Part shown: piece after piece, positions 54,851 to 62,357 of the stretch | How the letters are laid out: the number at the start of each line of letters is the position of its first letter | Position numbering within the stretch: the stretch's first letter is position 1 | Assembly (NCBI GenBank): GCA_048380335.1 | Contig: DBFCCI010000005.1 | Coordinates: 1 to 64,000 of the forward strand | Source: Lachnospira sp900551945 | Lineage (GTDB): Bacteria > Bacillota > Clostridia > Lachnospirales > Lachnospiraceae | Direction: 5' to 3' | Length of the DNA: 64,000 nt | The notes under the pieces: model-generated | The model's input: only the letters and a program-made list of their open reading frames with translations | The model's database searches: none | What the model was told of the DNA's origin: nothing | Program-made: the position numbers and the translations under genes

Positions 54851-56488
54851 ATGTTAAGAGTTAATCAAATAAAATTAAAATATAACCATTCTGACAAAGA
54901 TTTAACAAAAGTTGTTCATAAGGCTTTGAATTTGTCAAAAAATGATAATTGTGAATATAGAATTTTTAAAAAGTCAATAGATGCAAGACATAAACCAGAG
55001 ATAATGGCAGTTTATAGTGTTGATATATTGAGTGTAAAACACGATGGAAAAGTTCAAGAAGAAAGCAGAGTACTTAAAAAATGCAAAAATAAAAATGTAG
55101 TACAAGTTAAAGAGTATTTGTATACATTTCCAGTTAAACGTGATGTGAATATAGAATTAAAAGAAGAAGACAGACCAGTAATAATCGGCTTTGGACCTGC
55201 TGGAATGTTTGTAGCACTTAAGCTTGCACAAGCAGGATTAAGACCTATTGTTTATGAAAGGGGTAAATGTGTTGATGAAAGAAAAATAAGTGTTGACACA
55301 TTTTGGCAAGGTGGCAAGCTTGATACTGAGTGCAATGTTCAATTTGGCGAGGGTGGAGCAGGAACATTTTCTGACGGCAAGCTAAACACTATGATAAAAG
55401 ACCCGACAGGGCGAATAAGAGAAGTGTTAAAAACATTTGTAGAATACGGTGCAGACAGTTCTATAATGTATATTAATAAACCGCATATTGGAACTGATGT
55501 GTTGTCAGAAGTTGTAAAAAATATTAGAAATAAGATAATAAGTCTTGGTGGCGAAGTTATATTTAACAGTCGTCTTGATGATATTGTTATACATGACGGA
55601 CAGCTTCACGAGCTTGTTATACATAATGTATTAACTAATGAAAATACAACAAGAAAATGTCACAATGTATGTCTTGCAATAGGGCATAGCGCAAGAGATA
55701 CATTTTATATGCTTAATAAAAATGGTTTTGATATGCAGTCAAAGCCTTTTGCTGTTGGAATGAGATTGGAACACCCACAAGAGTTTATTGACTATAATGC
55801 TTATGCGGGCGCAAATTATAAACTCCCAGCAGCAGATTATAAAGTGACATATCAAACATCAAAGCAGCGAGGAGTGTATTCATTTTGTATGTGCCCAGGT
55901 GGATATGTTGTCAATGCTTCATCAGAAAATGAAAGAATTGCTGTAAATGGTATGAGTTATTCGGGGCGTGATGGAAAAAATGCTAACAGTGCAATAATAG
56001 TAACTGTAACAAAGGAAGATTTTGGAGATGGCATATTTGCAGGCGTGGAGTTTCAACGAAAGCTTGAGTCTTATGCTTACAGAGAAGGAAATGGTTCAAT
56101 TCCCGTTCAGCTTTTAAGTGATTTTAAGCTTAACAGAATGTCAACTGGCTTTGGAAAAGTAATTCCGCAGATAAAAGGAAAATATCAATTCGGAGATATG
56201 AATAACGTATTACCAATAAGTGTGGCTGACGCAATAAAAGAAGCCGTAGGCGGTTTTGCAGAAAAAATTAAAGGCTTTGATATGGAAGATGCTGTATTTT
56301 CGGGAGTAGAAAGCCGTACATCAAGCCCAGTAAGAATATCAAGAGATGATATGTTAGAAGCCACAGTAAAAGGAGTATTTCCTTGTGGAGAAGGTGCAGG
56401 GTACGCAGGTGGAATTACATCTGCTGCAGTAGATGGAATTAAGGTGGCTGAAAAAATGGCACAAAAAATAATAGCTGACAAGATATAA
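54851..56488 (+). CDS. FAD-dependent dehydrogenase, COG2509 type
   Basis: A 545-residue flavoprotein. An N-terminal domain of about 100 residues (HKALNLSKNDNCEYRIFKKSIDARHK) precedes the FAD-binding PVIIGFGPAGMFVALKLAQAG near 109, then NVQFGEGGAGTFSDGKLNT and a C-terminal PCGEGAGYAGGITSAAVDGIKVAE. The family is widespread and of unknown substrate. It follows the BaiN-like gene by 21 bases, so two flavoproteins form a likely operon. Confidence 0.86.
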   Translation: MLRVNQIKLKYNHSDKDLTKVVHKALNLSKNDNCEYRIFKKSIDARHKPEIMAVYSVDILSVKHDGKVQEESRVLKKCKNKNVVQVKEYLYTFPVKRDVNIELKEEDRPVIIGFGPAGMFVALKLAQAGLRPIVYERGKCVDERKISVDTFWQGGKLDTECNVQFGEGGAGTFSDGKLNTMIKDPTGRIREVLKTFVEYGADSSIMYINKPHIGTDVLSEVVKNIRNKIISLGGEVIFNSRLDDIVIHDGQLHELVIHNVLTNENTTRKCHNVCLAIGHSARDTFYMLNKNGFDMQSKPFAVGMRLEHPQEFIDYNAYAGANYKLPAADYKVTYQTSKQRGVYSFCMCPGGYVVNASSENERIAVNGMSYSGRDGKNANSAIIVTVTKEDFGDGIFAGVEFQRKLESYAYREGNGSIPVQLLSDFKLNRMSTGFGKVIPQIKGKYQFGDMNNVLPISVADAIKEAVGGFAEKIKGFDMEDAVFSGVESRTSSPVRISRDDMLEATVKGVFPCGEGAGYAGGITSAAVDGIKVAEKMAQKIIADKI

Positions 56489-56541
56489 AAAATATAGTAA
56501 AATATATTGTTAGTATATACAATATGAGTGTGGAGGAAAAA

Positions 56542-57387
56542 ATGAATACTAGAGAGTTGTTAAAAGATAAAAAAAGAATTGTAATAAAGATAGGCTCATC
56601 ATCACTTATGCACGAAGATACAGAAAAACTTAATCTTTTAAAGATTGAAAAGCTTGTAAGAATACTTGTTGATATAAAAAATTCTGGTAAAGAAGTTATC
56701 CTTGTGTCATCAGGGGCAATTGCTGTTGGAAAAAGTACAATCGGACTTCACAACAGACCTGATGGACTTCCAGTAAAGCAGGCGTGTGCAGCAATTGGTC
56801 AAGCAAAGCTTATGATGGTATATCAAAAGATATTTGCAGAATATAGCACAATAGCAGCGCAGGTTCTTCTTACAAAGAACACAGTTTTAAATGATGTAAG
56901 CAGAAGAAATGCAGAGAATACATTTAAAGAATTATTACAGTTAGGAGCAGTTCCTATTGTAAATGAAAATGACTCCGTTTCAACTTATGAAATTGAGCAG
57001 GTTCAGACCTTTGGTGATAACGACAGATTGTCAGCAATTGTTGCGTCTATTGTAGAAGCAGATTTGCTTATTTTACTGTCAGATATTGACGGAATGTACA
57101 CTGATGACCCTAATAAAAATCCACAAGCTAAGTTTATAAAGCAAGTTGATAAAATAGATGATAAGCTTGAAAATATGGGAAAGTCAAGCTCTAGTAGTGG
57201 CGTTGGAACAGGTGGAATGTCAGCAAAGGTTGAAGCCGCAAAGATAGCAACTGCGTCAGGTGCAGATATGGTTATAACAAATGGAAATAATGTTGAAAAT
57301 ATTATCTCTATTATTACAGGAAAAGAAACAGGAACATTATTTTTAGGACATAAATCTGATAATTTCGATTTGATGGAATGGCTCTAA
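56542..57387 (+). CDS. proB: Glutamate 5-kinase (short form, no PUA domain)
   Basis: First step of proline synthesis, about 281 residues. IVIKIGSSSLMHEDTEKL opens the amino-acid kinase fold, then VLVSSGAIAVGKS-type ILVSSGAIAVGKSTIGL, NENDSVSTYEI, FGDNDRLSAIVASIVEADLLILLSDIDGMYTDDP and GVGTGGMSAKVEAAKIA. The C-terminal RNA-binding-like PUA domain of many ProB proteins is absent. GGAGG fixes the ATG at 56542. proA is not next to it, which is unusual. Confidence 0.92.
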   Translation: MNTRELLKDKKRIVIKIGSSSLMHEDTEKLNLLKIEKLVRILVDIKNSGKEVILVSSGAIAVGKSTIGLHNRPDGLPVKQACAAIGQAKLMMVYQKIFAEYSTIAAQVLLTKNTVLNDVSRRNAENTFKELLQLGAVPIVNENDSVSTYEIEQVQTFGDNDRLSAIVASIVEADLLILLSDIDGMYTDDPNKNPQAKFIKQVDKIDDKLENMGKSSSSSGVGTGGMSAKVEAAKIATASGADMVITNGNNVENIISIITGKETGTLFLGHKSDNFDLMEWL

Positions 57388-57430
57388 AATTAGTCATGCT
57401 TAATAAGCAAAGAGCTTTAAGGAGGGTTTA

Positions 57431-58630
57431 ATGAATATAAAGCTTGTGACAAATATAGAAGATGGAATATATTCTCCCATTAATAGACAAGTAATGTTAC
57501 AAACAGTTGATGACTCTTATCAGCTTGAGAATTATAGTGGGAAGAAGTTATACATACTTAATACTGCTACAAATGAAAGATTTGAGATACTTCCAACGTT
57601 AAAAAAATATAGTATAGCTGAGATTAATTATGCTGCTTATGAACATGATTATATAGTATTTACTTCTGCTGAATATATTAATGCCACAGATATTCGTATT
57701 ATATTTTATATGTATAATATTAATGATGAGAGTTCCAAAATAATAAAGACAATAGAAACATCAATTAACAGTTTGCAGACAGAATTAGTATTCAAGGTGT
57801 TTGTACTTGATGACAATTTTATTATATTTGAAACTGTAAAATATAATAATCCTGAAGGATTTGGTCCTGCGCTTATTAGTCGTGGGCTTGGTGAGCATGA
57901 TATATGTCTTTGTAGTATTGAAGCTGAAGAAGAAATGAATATTGACAGTGGAATACTGTCAGTTTTGGGAATTGATAAGATTATACCACTTCATGGCAAT
58001 ATATGTGCAATTAAGCTAGGAAGTGCAATTCTTGAAGAAAAAGTGGAAGATGACCAACTTTTTGATAACAAGTATGAAGAAATAGTCGGGCTTATAAATG
58101 TAAAGCAGTTTATATCTGATATTAAGCTTAATCAAGAAAATATCTATATAGATGTATTAGATAAATGTGATGAAAATACTACATTTCCTTATATGATACA
58201 ATATGGAAATGAGCTTGTATATTCAAGGGTTGATGTTAAAAAGAGAGTAGAAGAAGTAATTATATATGATTATGAAAATAAAGTAAAAAAAGTACGTCTT
58301 AACAGCGATATATTAAAAGTATCTGATTTGAGCCATACTTATATACTAGACGATATGCCTTGCGTAATTAGAAATTCAGAAGACGCAACACAGATAATTA
58401 ATCTTAATACACAAAAGATTGAATTATCACTCGATTCAAAGGTGCGTATAGAATATATTCTTGGTGATTTGATAGTTACACAGCGAAGAACTGATAGAAA
58501 GCTTCTTAAAAACACATATTATATAGATGTATTTGTTTATCCTGATATGGAGCAAGCTGTGTTTTCCTCTAAAGGAAGCTATAAGGGGTGTATAGAATAT
58601 TTTGATGATTTAATAATATTTACAAATTAG
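57431..58630 (+). CDS. Conserved protein of unknown function, beta-rich
   Basis: A 399-residue soluble protein with repeated strand-turn patterns (SGKKLYILNTATNERFEIL; YIVFTSAEYINATDIRIIFYMYNIND; ELVYSRVDVKKRVEEVIIYDYENK) that look like beta-propeller blades. No signal peptide or catalytic motif is seen. AAGGAGGG fixes the ATG. It lies between proB and the DUF896 gene. Confidence 0.72.
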   Translation: MNIKLVTNIEDGIYSPINRQVMLQTVDDSYQLENYSGKKLYILNTATNERFEILPTLKKYSIAEINYAAYEHDYIVFTSAEYINATDIRIIFYMYNINDESSKIIKTIETSINSLQTELVFKVFVLDDNFIIFETVKYNNPEGFGPALISRGLGEHDICLCSIEAEEEMNIDSGILSVLGIDKIIPLHGNICAIKLGSAILEEKVEDDQLFDNKYEEIVGLINVKQFISDIKLNQENIYIDVLDKCDENTTFPYMIQYGNELVYSRVDVKKRVEEVIIYDYENKVKKVRLNSDILKVSDLSHTYILDDMPCVIRNSEDATQIINLNTQKIELSLDSKVRIEYILGDLIVTQRRTDRKLLKNTYYIDVFVYPDMEQAVFSSKGSYKGCIEYFDDLIIFTN

Positions 58631-58671
58631 TAGAAAGGAATTGGCATTTGCCAATTAAGGAGATTTGAAAA

Positions 58672-58938
58672 ATGGTTACAGATAAGACTATACAAAGAAT
58701 AAATGAATTATATAGAAAGTCTAAAGCAGAAGGGCTTACAAAGGCAGAAGCTGCTGAACAGAAGAAGCTTAGGGCAGAATATGTTGCGGCATTTAGAAAT
58801 AATTTAAGGGGAACTCTTGACTCCCTTAAAATTCAAAATCCAGATGGTTCTATAATTGATGTTAAAAAAAGACATGAAGAAAAGATGAAGGCTCAAAAAG
58901 AAGCAGAGCTTAATAATGCGTTAAAGAATGGAAATTAA
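58672..58938 (+). CDS. DUF896 (UPF0291, YnzC-like) small protein
   Basis: An 88-residue helical-hairpin protein: QRINELYRKSKAEGLTKAEAAEQKKLRAEYVAAFRNNLRGTLDSLKI matches the DUF896 family, of which Bacillus YnzC is linked to the SOS operon yneA-yneB-ynzC. The tail is longer than in YnzC. GGAG precedes the ATG. The stop lies five bases before the likely start of the next gene. Confidence 0.87.
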   Translation: MVTDKTIQRINELYRKSKAEGLTKAEAAEQKKLRAEYVAAFRNNLRGTLDSLKIQNPDGSIIDVKKRHEEKMKAQKEAELNNALKNGN

Positions 58939-58942
58939 TATT

Positions 58943-59494
58943 ATGGATAAGAAAATGGCAAGGCAGTATGTTAAGAATATTAAGAAAAGCATGAGTGAAG
59001 AAGATGTCTTGAGTAGAAGTAAGAGTGTTATAGAGAAAATATATAAGCTTGAAGAATTTAAGGAAAATGTTAATATTTTAACATATGTTAATTATAATCA
59101 AGAAGTCGTTACAAAGGATTTTATAAATGAGTGCATTGCTTGTGGCAAAAATGTTTATGTTCCAAAGGTGTATGGAAAAGAGATGAAGTTTCATAAGATT
59201 AATTCGCTTGACGATTTAAAGCCGGGAGCTTATGGGATATTAGAGCCTGTTAATGAGTGTTCAGACGTTGATAGTGGCTTTATGGTTATGCCAGGTGTTG
59301 CATTTGATAAAAAGCTTAATAGAGCAGGGTATGGCGGTGGATATTATGACAGATACCTTGAGAAGCATACAAATATTTATAAGGCAGCAGTCTGCTTTGA
59401 TTTTCAGATAGTAGATAATATACAAACGGAAGAATTTGATTTAAAACCAGATGTACTTGTAGCAGAGAGTGGGGTATATTATGGTGGAATTTAA
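58943..59494 (+). CDS. 5-formyltetrahydrofolate cyclo-ligase
   Basis: Converts 5-formyl-THF to 5,10-methenyl-THF with ATP, about 183 residues. The N-terminal KKMARQYVKNIKKSM and the catalytic GYGGGYYDRYL block near residue 133 identify the family. An in-frame ATG at 58928 is an alternative start. It overlaps the next gene's start by 14 bases. Confidence 0.9.
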   Translation: MDKKMARQYVKNIKKSMSEEDVLSRSKSVIEKIYKLEEFKENVNILTYVNYNQEVVTKDFINECIACGKNVYVPKVYGKEMKFHKINSLDDLKPGAYGILEPVNECSDVDSGFMVMPGVAFDKKLNRAGYGGGYYDRYLEKHTNIYKAAVCFDFQIVDNIQTEEFDLKPDVLVAESGVYYGGI

Positions 59495-60209
59495 AAAATG
59501 GTTAATTGAAAGATTTATAATAGAAAGAAAACTATTTGATAGGTCGGGTGTATATGCTTATACACAAAGAGTAATGGCATACAATTCAAATAAGATTGAA
59601 GGAAGTACATTAACACCAGAGCAAACAGCTTCGCTTTTTGACAATGGAATACTACCTGTAAATGATGACTATTACAGAGCCAAAGATGTAGAAGAAATGA
59701 ACGGGCATTTTTTGATGTTTAATTATATGTTAGATACATTAGAAGATGATTTGTCGCAAAAGTTGATAAAAAGATTTCACTATGAATTAAAGTCGGGAGT
59801 TTTTGAAGATAGGGCGAATGGTTATGCGATAGGAGATTATAAAACACGACCTAATATGATAGGAATGTATAAAACAGTTGCACCAAAAGACGTAGAAGCC
59901 GAAATGGAAAAGTTGTTAGATTGGTATAACTCTCAAGAAAAAAATATAAATACACTTGCGCAATTTCATGCTAGATATGAGTCAATACACCCTTTTCAAG
60001 ATGGCAATGGAAGAACGGGAAGAATGATTATTTTTAGAGAAAGTCTTAAATCAGAAAGTATTCAACCGTTTATTATATTAGATGAAAATAGGGGCGCATA
60101 TATTGACGCATTAAAGGAATTTCAAGAAGAACAAAAGACAGATAAGTTAGTTGAATTAATGAAAAAAGAAGCAAGCGTTTATTATGAAGAATGTAAATAC
60201 TTTATGTAA
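59481..60209 (+). CDS. Fic/DOC family protein, intact
   Basis: About 242 residues with the complete catalytic motif HPFQDGNGRTGR near residue 170, preceded by RVMAYNSNKIEGSTLTPEQTASLFD, an (S/T)xxxE(G/N)-type inhibitory helix (NSNKIEGS), and by GDYKTRPNMIGM. Fic enzymes attach AMP or other groups to target proteins; the internal inhibitory motif suggests class II self-control (inference). The ATG at 59481 lies inside the end of the cyclo-ligase gene with GAGTGGGG upstream. Confidence 0.88.
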   Translation: MVEFKKWLIERFIIERKLFDRSGVYAYTQRVMAYNSNKIEGSTLTPEQTASLFDNGILPVNDDYYRAKDVEEMNGHFLMFNYMLDTLEDDLSQKLIKRFHYELKSGVFEDRANGYAIGDYKTRPNMIGMYKTVAPKDVEAEMEKLLDWYNSQEKNINTLAQFHARYESIHPFQDGNGRTGRMIIFRESLKSESIQPFIILDENRGAYIDALKEFQEEQKTDKLVELMKKEASVYYEECKYFM

Positions 60210-60254
60210 ATAAAATATAATGATATTATGTTAAATTTAGTTTAAGTATTTTGA

Positions 60255-60285
60255 TTAAAAAAGGCACGAAAGTGTCTTTTTTTTT
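60255..60285 (+). terminator. Terminator after the Fic gene
   Basis: AAAAAAGGCAC pairs with GTGTCTTTTTT around a GAAA tetraloop-like turn, followed by nine T. Confidence 0.85.
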
Positions 60286-60333
60286 ATACGATAAAATAGG
60301 GGATACCCTTAGTGTGCTGAAAGGAGTGGTACA

Positions 60334-60618
60334 ATGACGAAAATCAACTGGAAAATTAGATTTAGAAATAAAGCTTTTGTAATAGCCTTTGTAACAGCTA
60401 TAGTTGCATTACTATATCAGATTTTAGGAGTTTTAAATATAGTTCCAGCAGTCAGTAAAGATAACATTTTACAGATTGTAATGATAGTTATTAACTTACT
60501 TGTAACACTAGGAATTATTACAGACCCTACGACTTCTGGCGTTGCCGATAGTAAAGAAACACTAGAATGTGACAAGTTAAAGGACAGTGAAACGAAGAAA
60601 AATAAAGACTCAAAATAA
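60334..60618 (+). CDS. Phage-type holin (phi LC3 family-like)
   Basis: A 94-residue protein with two membrane segments (about residues 13-33 and 45-62) joined by a short turn and followed by TDPTTSGVADSKE, typical of phi LC3-type holins, then a charged tail. Holins form membrane holes that release a lysin. AAGGAG precedes the ATG. The lysin gene starts 16 bases after its stop. No other phage genes are seen. Confidence 0.82.
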   Translation: MTKINWKIRFRNKAFVIAFVTAIVALLYQILGVLNIVPAVSKDNILQIVMIVINLLVTLGIITDPTTSGVADSKETLECDKLKDSETKKNKDSK

Positions 60619-60634
60619 ATTATTGGAGGGCAAT

Positions 60635-61600
60635 ATGTATAAGGTAATTGATGTTTCATCGTATCAAAAAAAAGATTCTATTGATTTTGATATGATTAAA
60701 AATAGTGACGTTCATGGTGTAATAGCAAGGGCAGGATATGGAAATACAATCGCACAAAAAGACACTAACTTTGACTATTTTATTTCTAAAGCAAAACAGG
60801 CAGGACATAAAGTTGGTGCATATTGGTTTTGTTATGCCAGAAATGAAAATGAAGCCGTACAGGAAGCAAAAACATTTTACGAGATATTAAAAGGAAAAGA
60901 TATTGACTATCCGGTGGTGTATGATATAGAAGGAGATACAGTGCGATATATGAAAGACAACGGAATAACTCCAACAAGAGAACTTATTAGCAATATAGCA
61001 GTAGCCTTTTGTGACACAATGCAAAATTATGGATACAATACAATGCTTTATTCAAATCGAAGCTTTTTTGAACAATACTTTGACAACAGATTAACAAAGT
61101 ATCCATTGTGGATTGCGGTATATGCAGATAATCCTGACTTGCAAAAGCAGTATAAACTTAACGGCTGGGAGGTATACGGCTGGCAGTATACATCAACTTA
61201 TAGCAACATTGTGGGTGCGCCGGAACACATTGATGTATCTGTTTTTTATGATGATGTTAAAGAAAGGCAAGGTGGCACAATGACAAAAAAGCAAGCACAA
61301 ATATATGTTCAAACGTGTTTTACAGAATATTTAGGAAGACCAGCAGATAAAGAAGCTTTAGAGGCTTACTCTAATGCAATAATAGACCGAAGTGAAAGCG
61401 ATGATTTGTCAGATGTCGATAGGACGTTGCAGGCTTCTGATGAGTATAAGAGAAACTTTATAATAAAAGCCTATAATGTACACTTAGGTCGCAATCCTGA
61501 AAGTGAAGAAACAATACAGGCAAAAATGACATATCCAAGACTTAGAGATATAATGGCAGATATATTAGAGTCGGAAGAATACAAAAATCTCAATCAATAG
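60635..61600 (+). CDS. GH25 lysozyme with C-terminal DUF4214-like domain
   Basis: About 321 residues. The GH25 muramidase domain covers residues 1-210: KVIDVSSYQKKDSIDF, GVIARAGYGNT, GAYWFCYARNENEAVQEA and the catalytic pair in PVVYDIEGDT near 95, with GWQYTSTYSNI. The last 100 residues (VQTCFTEYLGRPADKEALEAY; VHLGRNPESEET) look like a DUF4214 domain in place of the usual wall-binding repeats. There is no signal peptide, so release would depend on the holin upstream. TGGAGGG fixes the ATG at 60635. Confidence 0.85.
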   Translation: MYKVIDVSSYQKKDSIDFDMIKNSDVHGVIARAGYGNTIAQKDTNFDYFISKAKQAGHKVGAYWFCYARNENEAVQEAKTFYEILKGKDIDYPVVYDIEGDTVRYMKDNGITPTRELISNIAVAFCDTMQNYGYNTMLYSNRSFFEQYFDNRLTKYPLWIAVYADNPDLQKQYKLNGWEVYGWQYTSTYSNIVGAPEHIDVSVFYDDVKERQGGTMTKKQAQIYVQTCFTEYLGRPADKEALEAYSNAIIDRSESDDLSDVDRTLQASDEYKRNFIIKAYNVHLGRNPESEETIQAKMTYPRLRDIMADILESEEYKNLNQ

Positions 61601-61621
61601 TGTGTTTTAAAATGTAAAAAT

Positions 61622-61672
61622 AAAAGACTTTCTCAAGTTTTGTGTAAATATAAAAACTTGGGGAAGTCTTTT
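61622..61672. terminator. Bidirectional terminator between the lysin gene and the CRISPR locus
   Basis: AAAAGACTT pairs with AAGTCTTTT, and CAAGTTT with AAACTTG inside. A- and T-runs at both ends allow use from both sides. The right arm overlaps the degenerate end of the distal CRISPR repeat. Confidence 0.75.
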
Positions 61673-61762
61673 CACATCATATGTTGTTGTTTAACGAATA
61701 TTAATTGATGATTGTAAAAAACTTGTATTAAAATTTCAATACACCTTATGTTGTTGTTTAAC
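61666..61762 (-). CRISPR. Minimal CRISPR locus: two repeats, one spacer (type I-B-like repeat)
   Basis: Read on the minus strand, a 30-nt repeat (61762-61733) starts GTTAAACAACAACATA and ends GTATTGAAAT. A 37-nt spacer follows (61732-61696), then a second repeat (61695-61666) with the same first 16 bases but a decayed end (22 of 30 identical). The pattern GTTnAAC...AACAT..GnTGTATTnAAAT and a spacer of 37 nt fit clostridial type I-B. A decayed last repeat marks the distal end and gives the direction of transcription. No cas genes are in the window. Confidence 0.72.
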
Positions 61763-61820
61763 CAACGATTTTAAGCCATTTTTAAAAGATGGTTTTCTTT
61801 GTATGCCCCTATTCTACACT

Positions 61821-61850
61821 ATTCTAAAAAAATTACCAGCGATTTTTGAA
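61821..61850 (-). promoter_or_regulatory. Candidate leader promoter of the CRISPR locus
   Basis: On the minus strand TTCAAA (61850-61845), 18 bases, TAGAAT (61826-61821). Transcription would start near 61814 and cross an AT-rich leader of about 50 nt before the first repeat. Confidence 0.45.
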
Positions 61851-61878
61851 AAATTAATAATTGCTATCTGAAAACTTA

Positions 61879-61907
61879 TAGAAATATATCATAAGATATG
61901 CTAAAGT
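61879..61907 (+). promoter_or_regulatory. Candidate promoter of the toxin mRNA
   Basis: TAGAAA at 61879-61884, 17 bases, TAAAGT at 61902-61907 with an extended TG at 61899-61900. It would start an mRNA near 61914 of about 210 nt, ending at the shared terminator. Confidence 0.45.
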
Positions 61908-61916
61908 AATACTGTT

Positions 61917-61948
61917 ACCGCCTCCTATACTGGTACGGAAAGGGGGCG
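61917..61948 (+). promoter_or_regulatory. Stem sequestering the toxin ribosome site
   Basis: CGCCTCC (61919-61925) can pair with GGGGGCG (61942-61948), seven pairs with one G-U. This hides most of the GGAAAGGGGG ribosome site (61937-61946) of the 28-residue peptide gene. Such 5' stems are typical of Fst-type toxin mRNAs. Confidence 0.65.
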
Positions 61949-61956
61949 AACTGTAT

Positions 61957-62043
61957 ATGGAATATTTCATTTCTCTTATTGTCACTGTTGTGGCTGATGT
62001 AATTTGCCATTACATCAACAAATGGTTAGATGGTGATAAATAA
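61957..62043 (+). CDS. Fst-like type I toxin, 28-residue membrane peptide
   Basis: The peptide starts MEYFISLIVTVV and ends NKWLDGDK: one membrane segment and a short charged tail, with a Trp-Leu-Asp motif like that of the Fst/Ldr toxin family. A strong but sequestered ribosome site lies ten bases upstream. Direct repeats at the 5' end (61947-61977) recur after the terminator (62136-62163), and a convergent antisense promoter follows. This is the par/Fst architecture. In that family overproduction harms the cell membrane and the antisense RNA blocks translation. Confidence 0.75.
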   Translation: MEYFISLIVTVVADVICHYINKWLDGDK

Positions 62044-62094
62044 TCGGTAACTAGCCTATGGTATTAAGTCCTGCCATTCCAAAATAGGAAATAG

Positions 62095-62126
62095 AAAAAC
62101 CCCAGTGTTGCCGCACTGGGGTTTTT
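62095..62126. terminator. Shared bidirectional terminator of the toxin and antitoxin RNAs
   Basis: CCCCAGTG (62100-62107) pairs with CACTGGGG (62114-62121) around TTGCCG, with five A on the left and five T on the right. It can end the toxin mRNA from the left and the antisense RNA from the right, so both RNAs carry complementary hairpins. Confidence 0.9.
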
Positions 62127-62168
62127 CGTTGAAATCGAACTGTATGGATTTCTCATTTCTCTTTGCCT
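62095..62168 (-). ncRNA. Predicted antisense antitoxin RNA (RNA II-like)
   Basis: From the promoter at 62175-62203 a minus-strand RNA would start near 62168 and end at the shared terminator, about 70-75 nt. It carries the complement of CGAACTGTAT (62136-62145) and of CATTTCTCTT (62154-62163). Both blocks also occur around the toxin start (61947-61956 and 61968-61977), so the RNA could pair with the toxin mRNA at its 5' end and at the terminator. Size and layout match RNA II of the enterococcal par locus. It is a prediction only. Confidence 0.65.
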
Positions 62169-62174
62169 AATGGC

Positions 62175-62203
62175 ATTATAACATATGCAGATTGAGTTTT
62201 CAA
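62175..62203 (-). promoter_or_regulatory. Promoter of the antisense RNA
   Basis: On the minus strand TTGAAA (62203-62198), exactly 17 bases, TATAAT (62180-62175). It is one of the best promoter matches in the window and has no minus-strand gene to serve other than the short antisense RNA. Confidence 0.72.
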
Positions 62204-62236
62204 TATTCATTTTTTATAAAAATAATTTCTTTTTAA

Positions 62237-62265
62237 TTGACATATCCACCCCATTTCAGTACAAT
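62237..62265 (+). promoter_or_regulatory. Promoter of miaB
   Basis: TTGACA at 62237-62242, 17 bases, TACAAT at 62260-62265, about 90 bases before the miaB ATG. It is divergent from the antisense RNA promoter. Confidence 0.72.
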
Positions 62266-62357
62266 CTTAAGTTGAGTAATTAGGCAAAAACACTGTATTA
62301 AATAGTAAATAACATTTGCAATACAGATAAAATAATACAATTAGAATGGAGATTATA

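Noticed and set aside
60334..61600. Prophage
   Set aside because: Only holin and lysin are present. There is no integrase, capsid, tail or portal gene and no attachment-site repeat, so I describe a stand-alone pair.
62294..62302. Nine-base match (TGTATTAAA) between the CRISPR spacer's leader-side end and the miaB leader
   Set aside because: The match is AT-only apart from one G, does not extend, and the adjacent bases are not a usual I-B PAM. Chance explains it.
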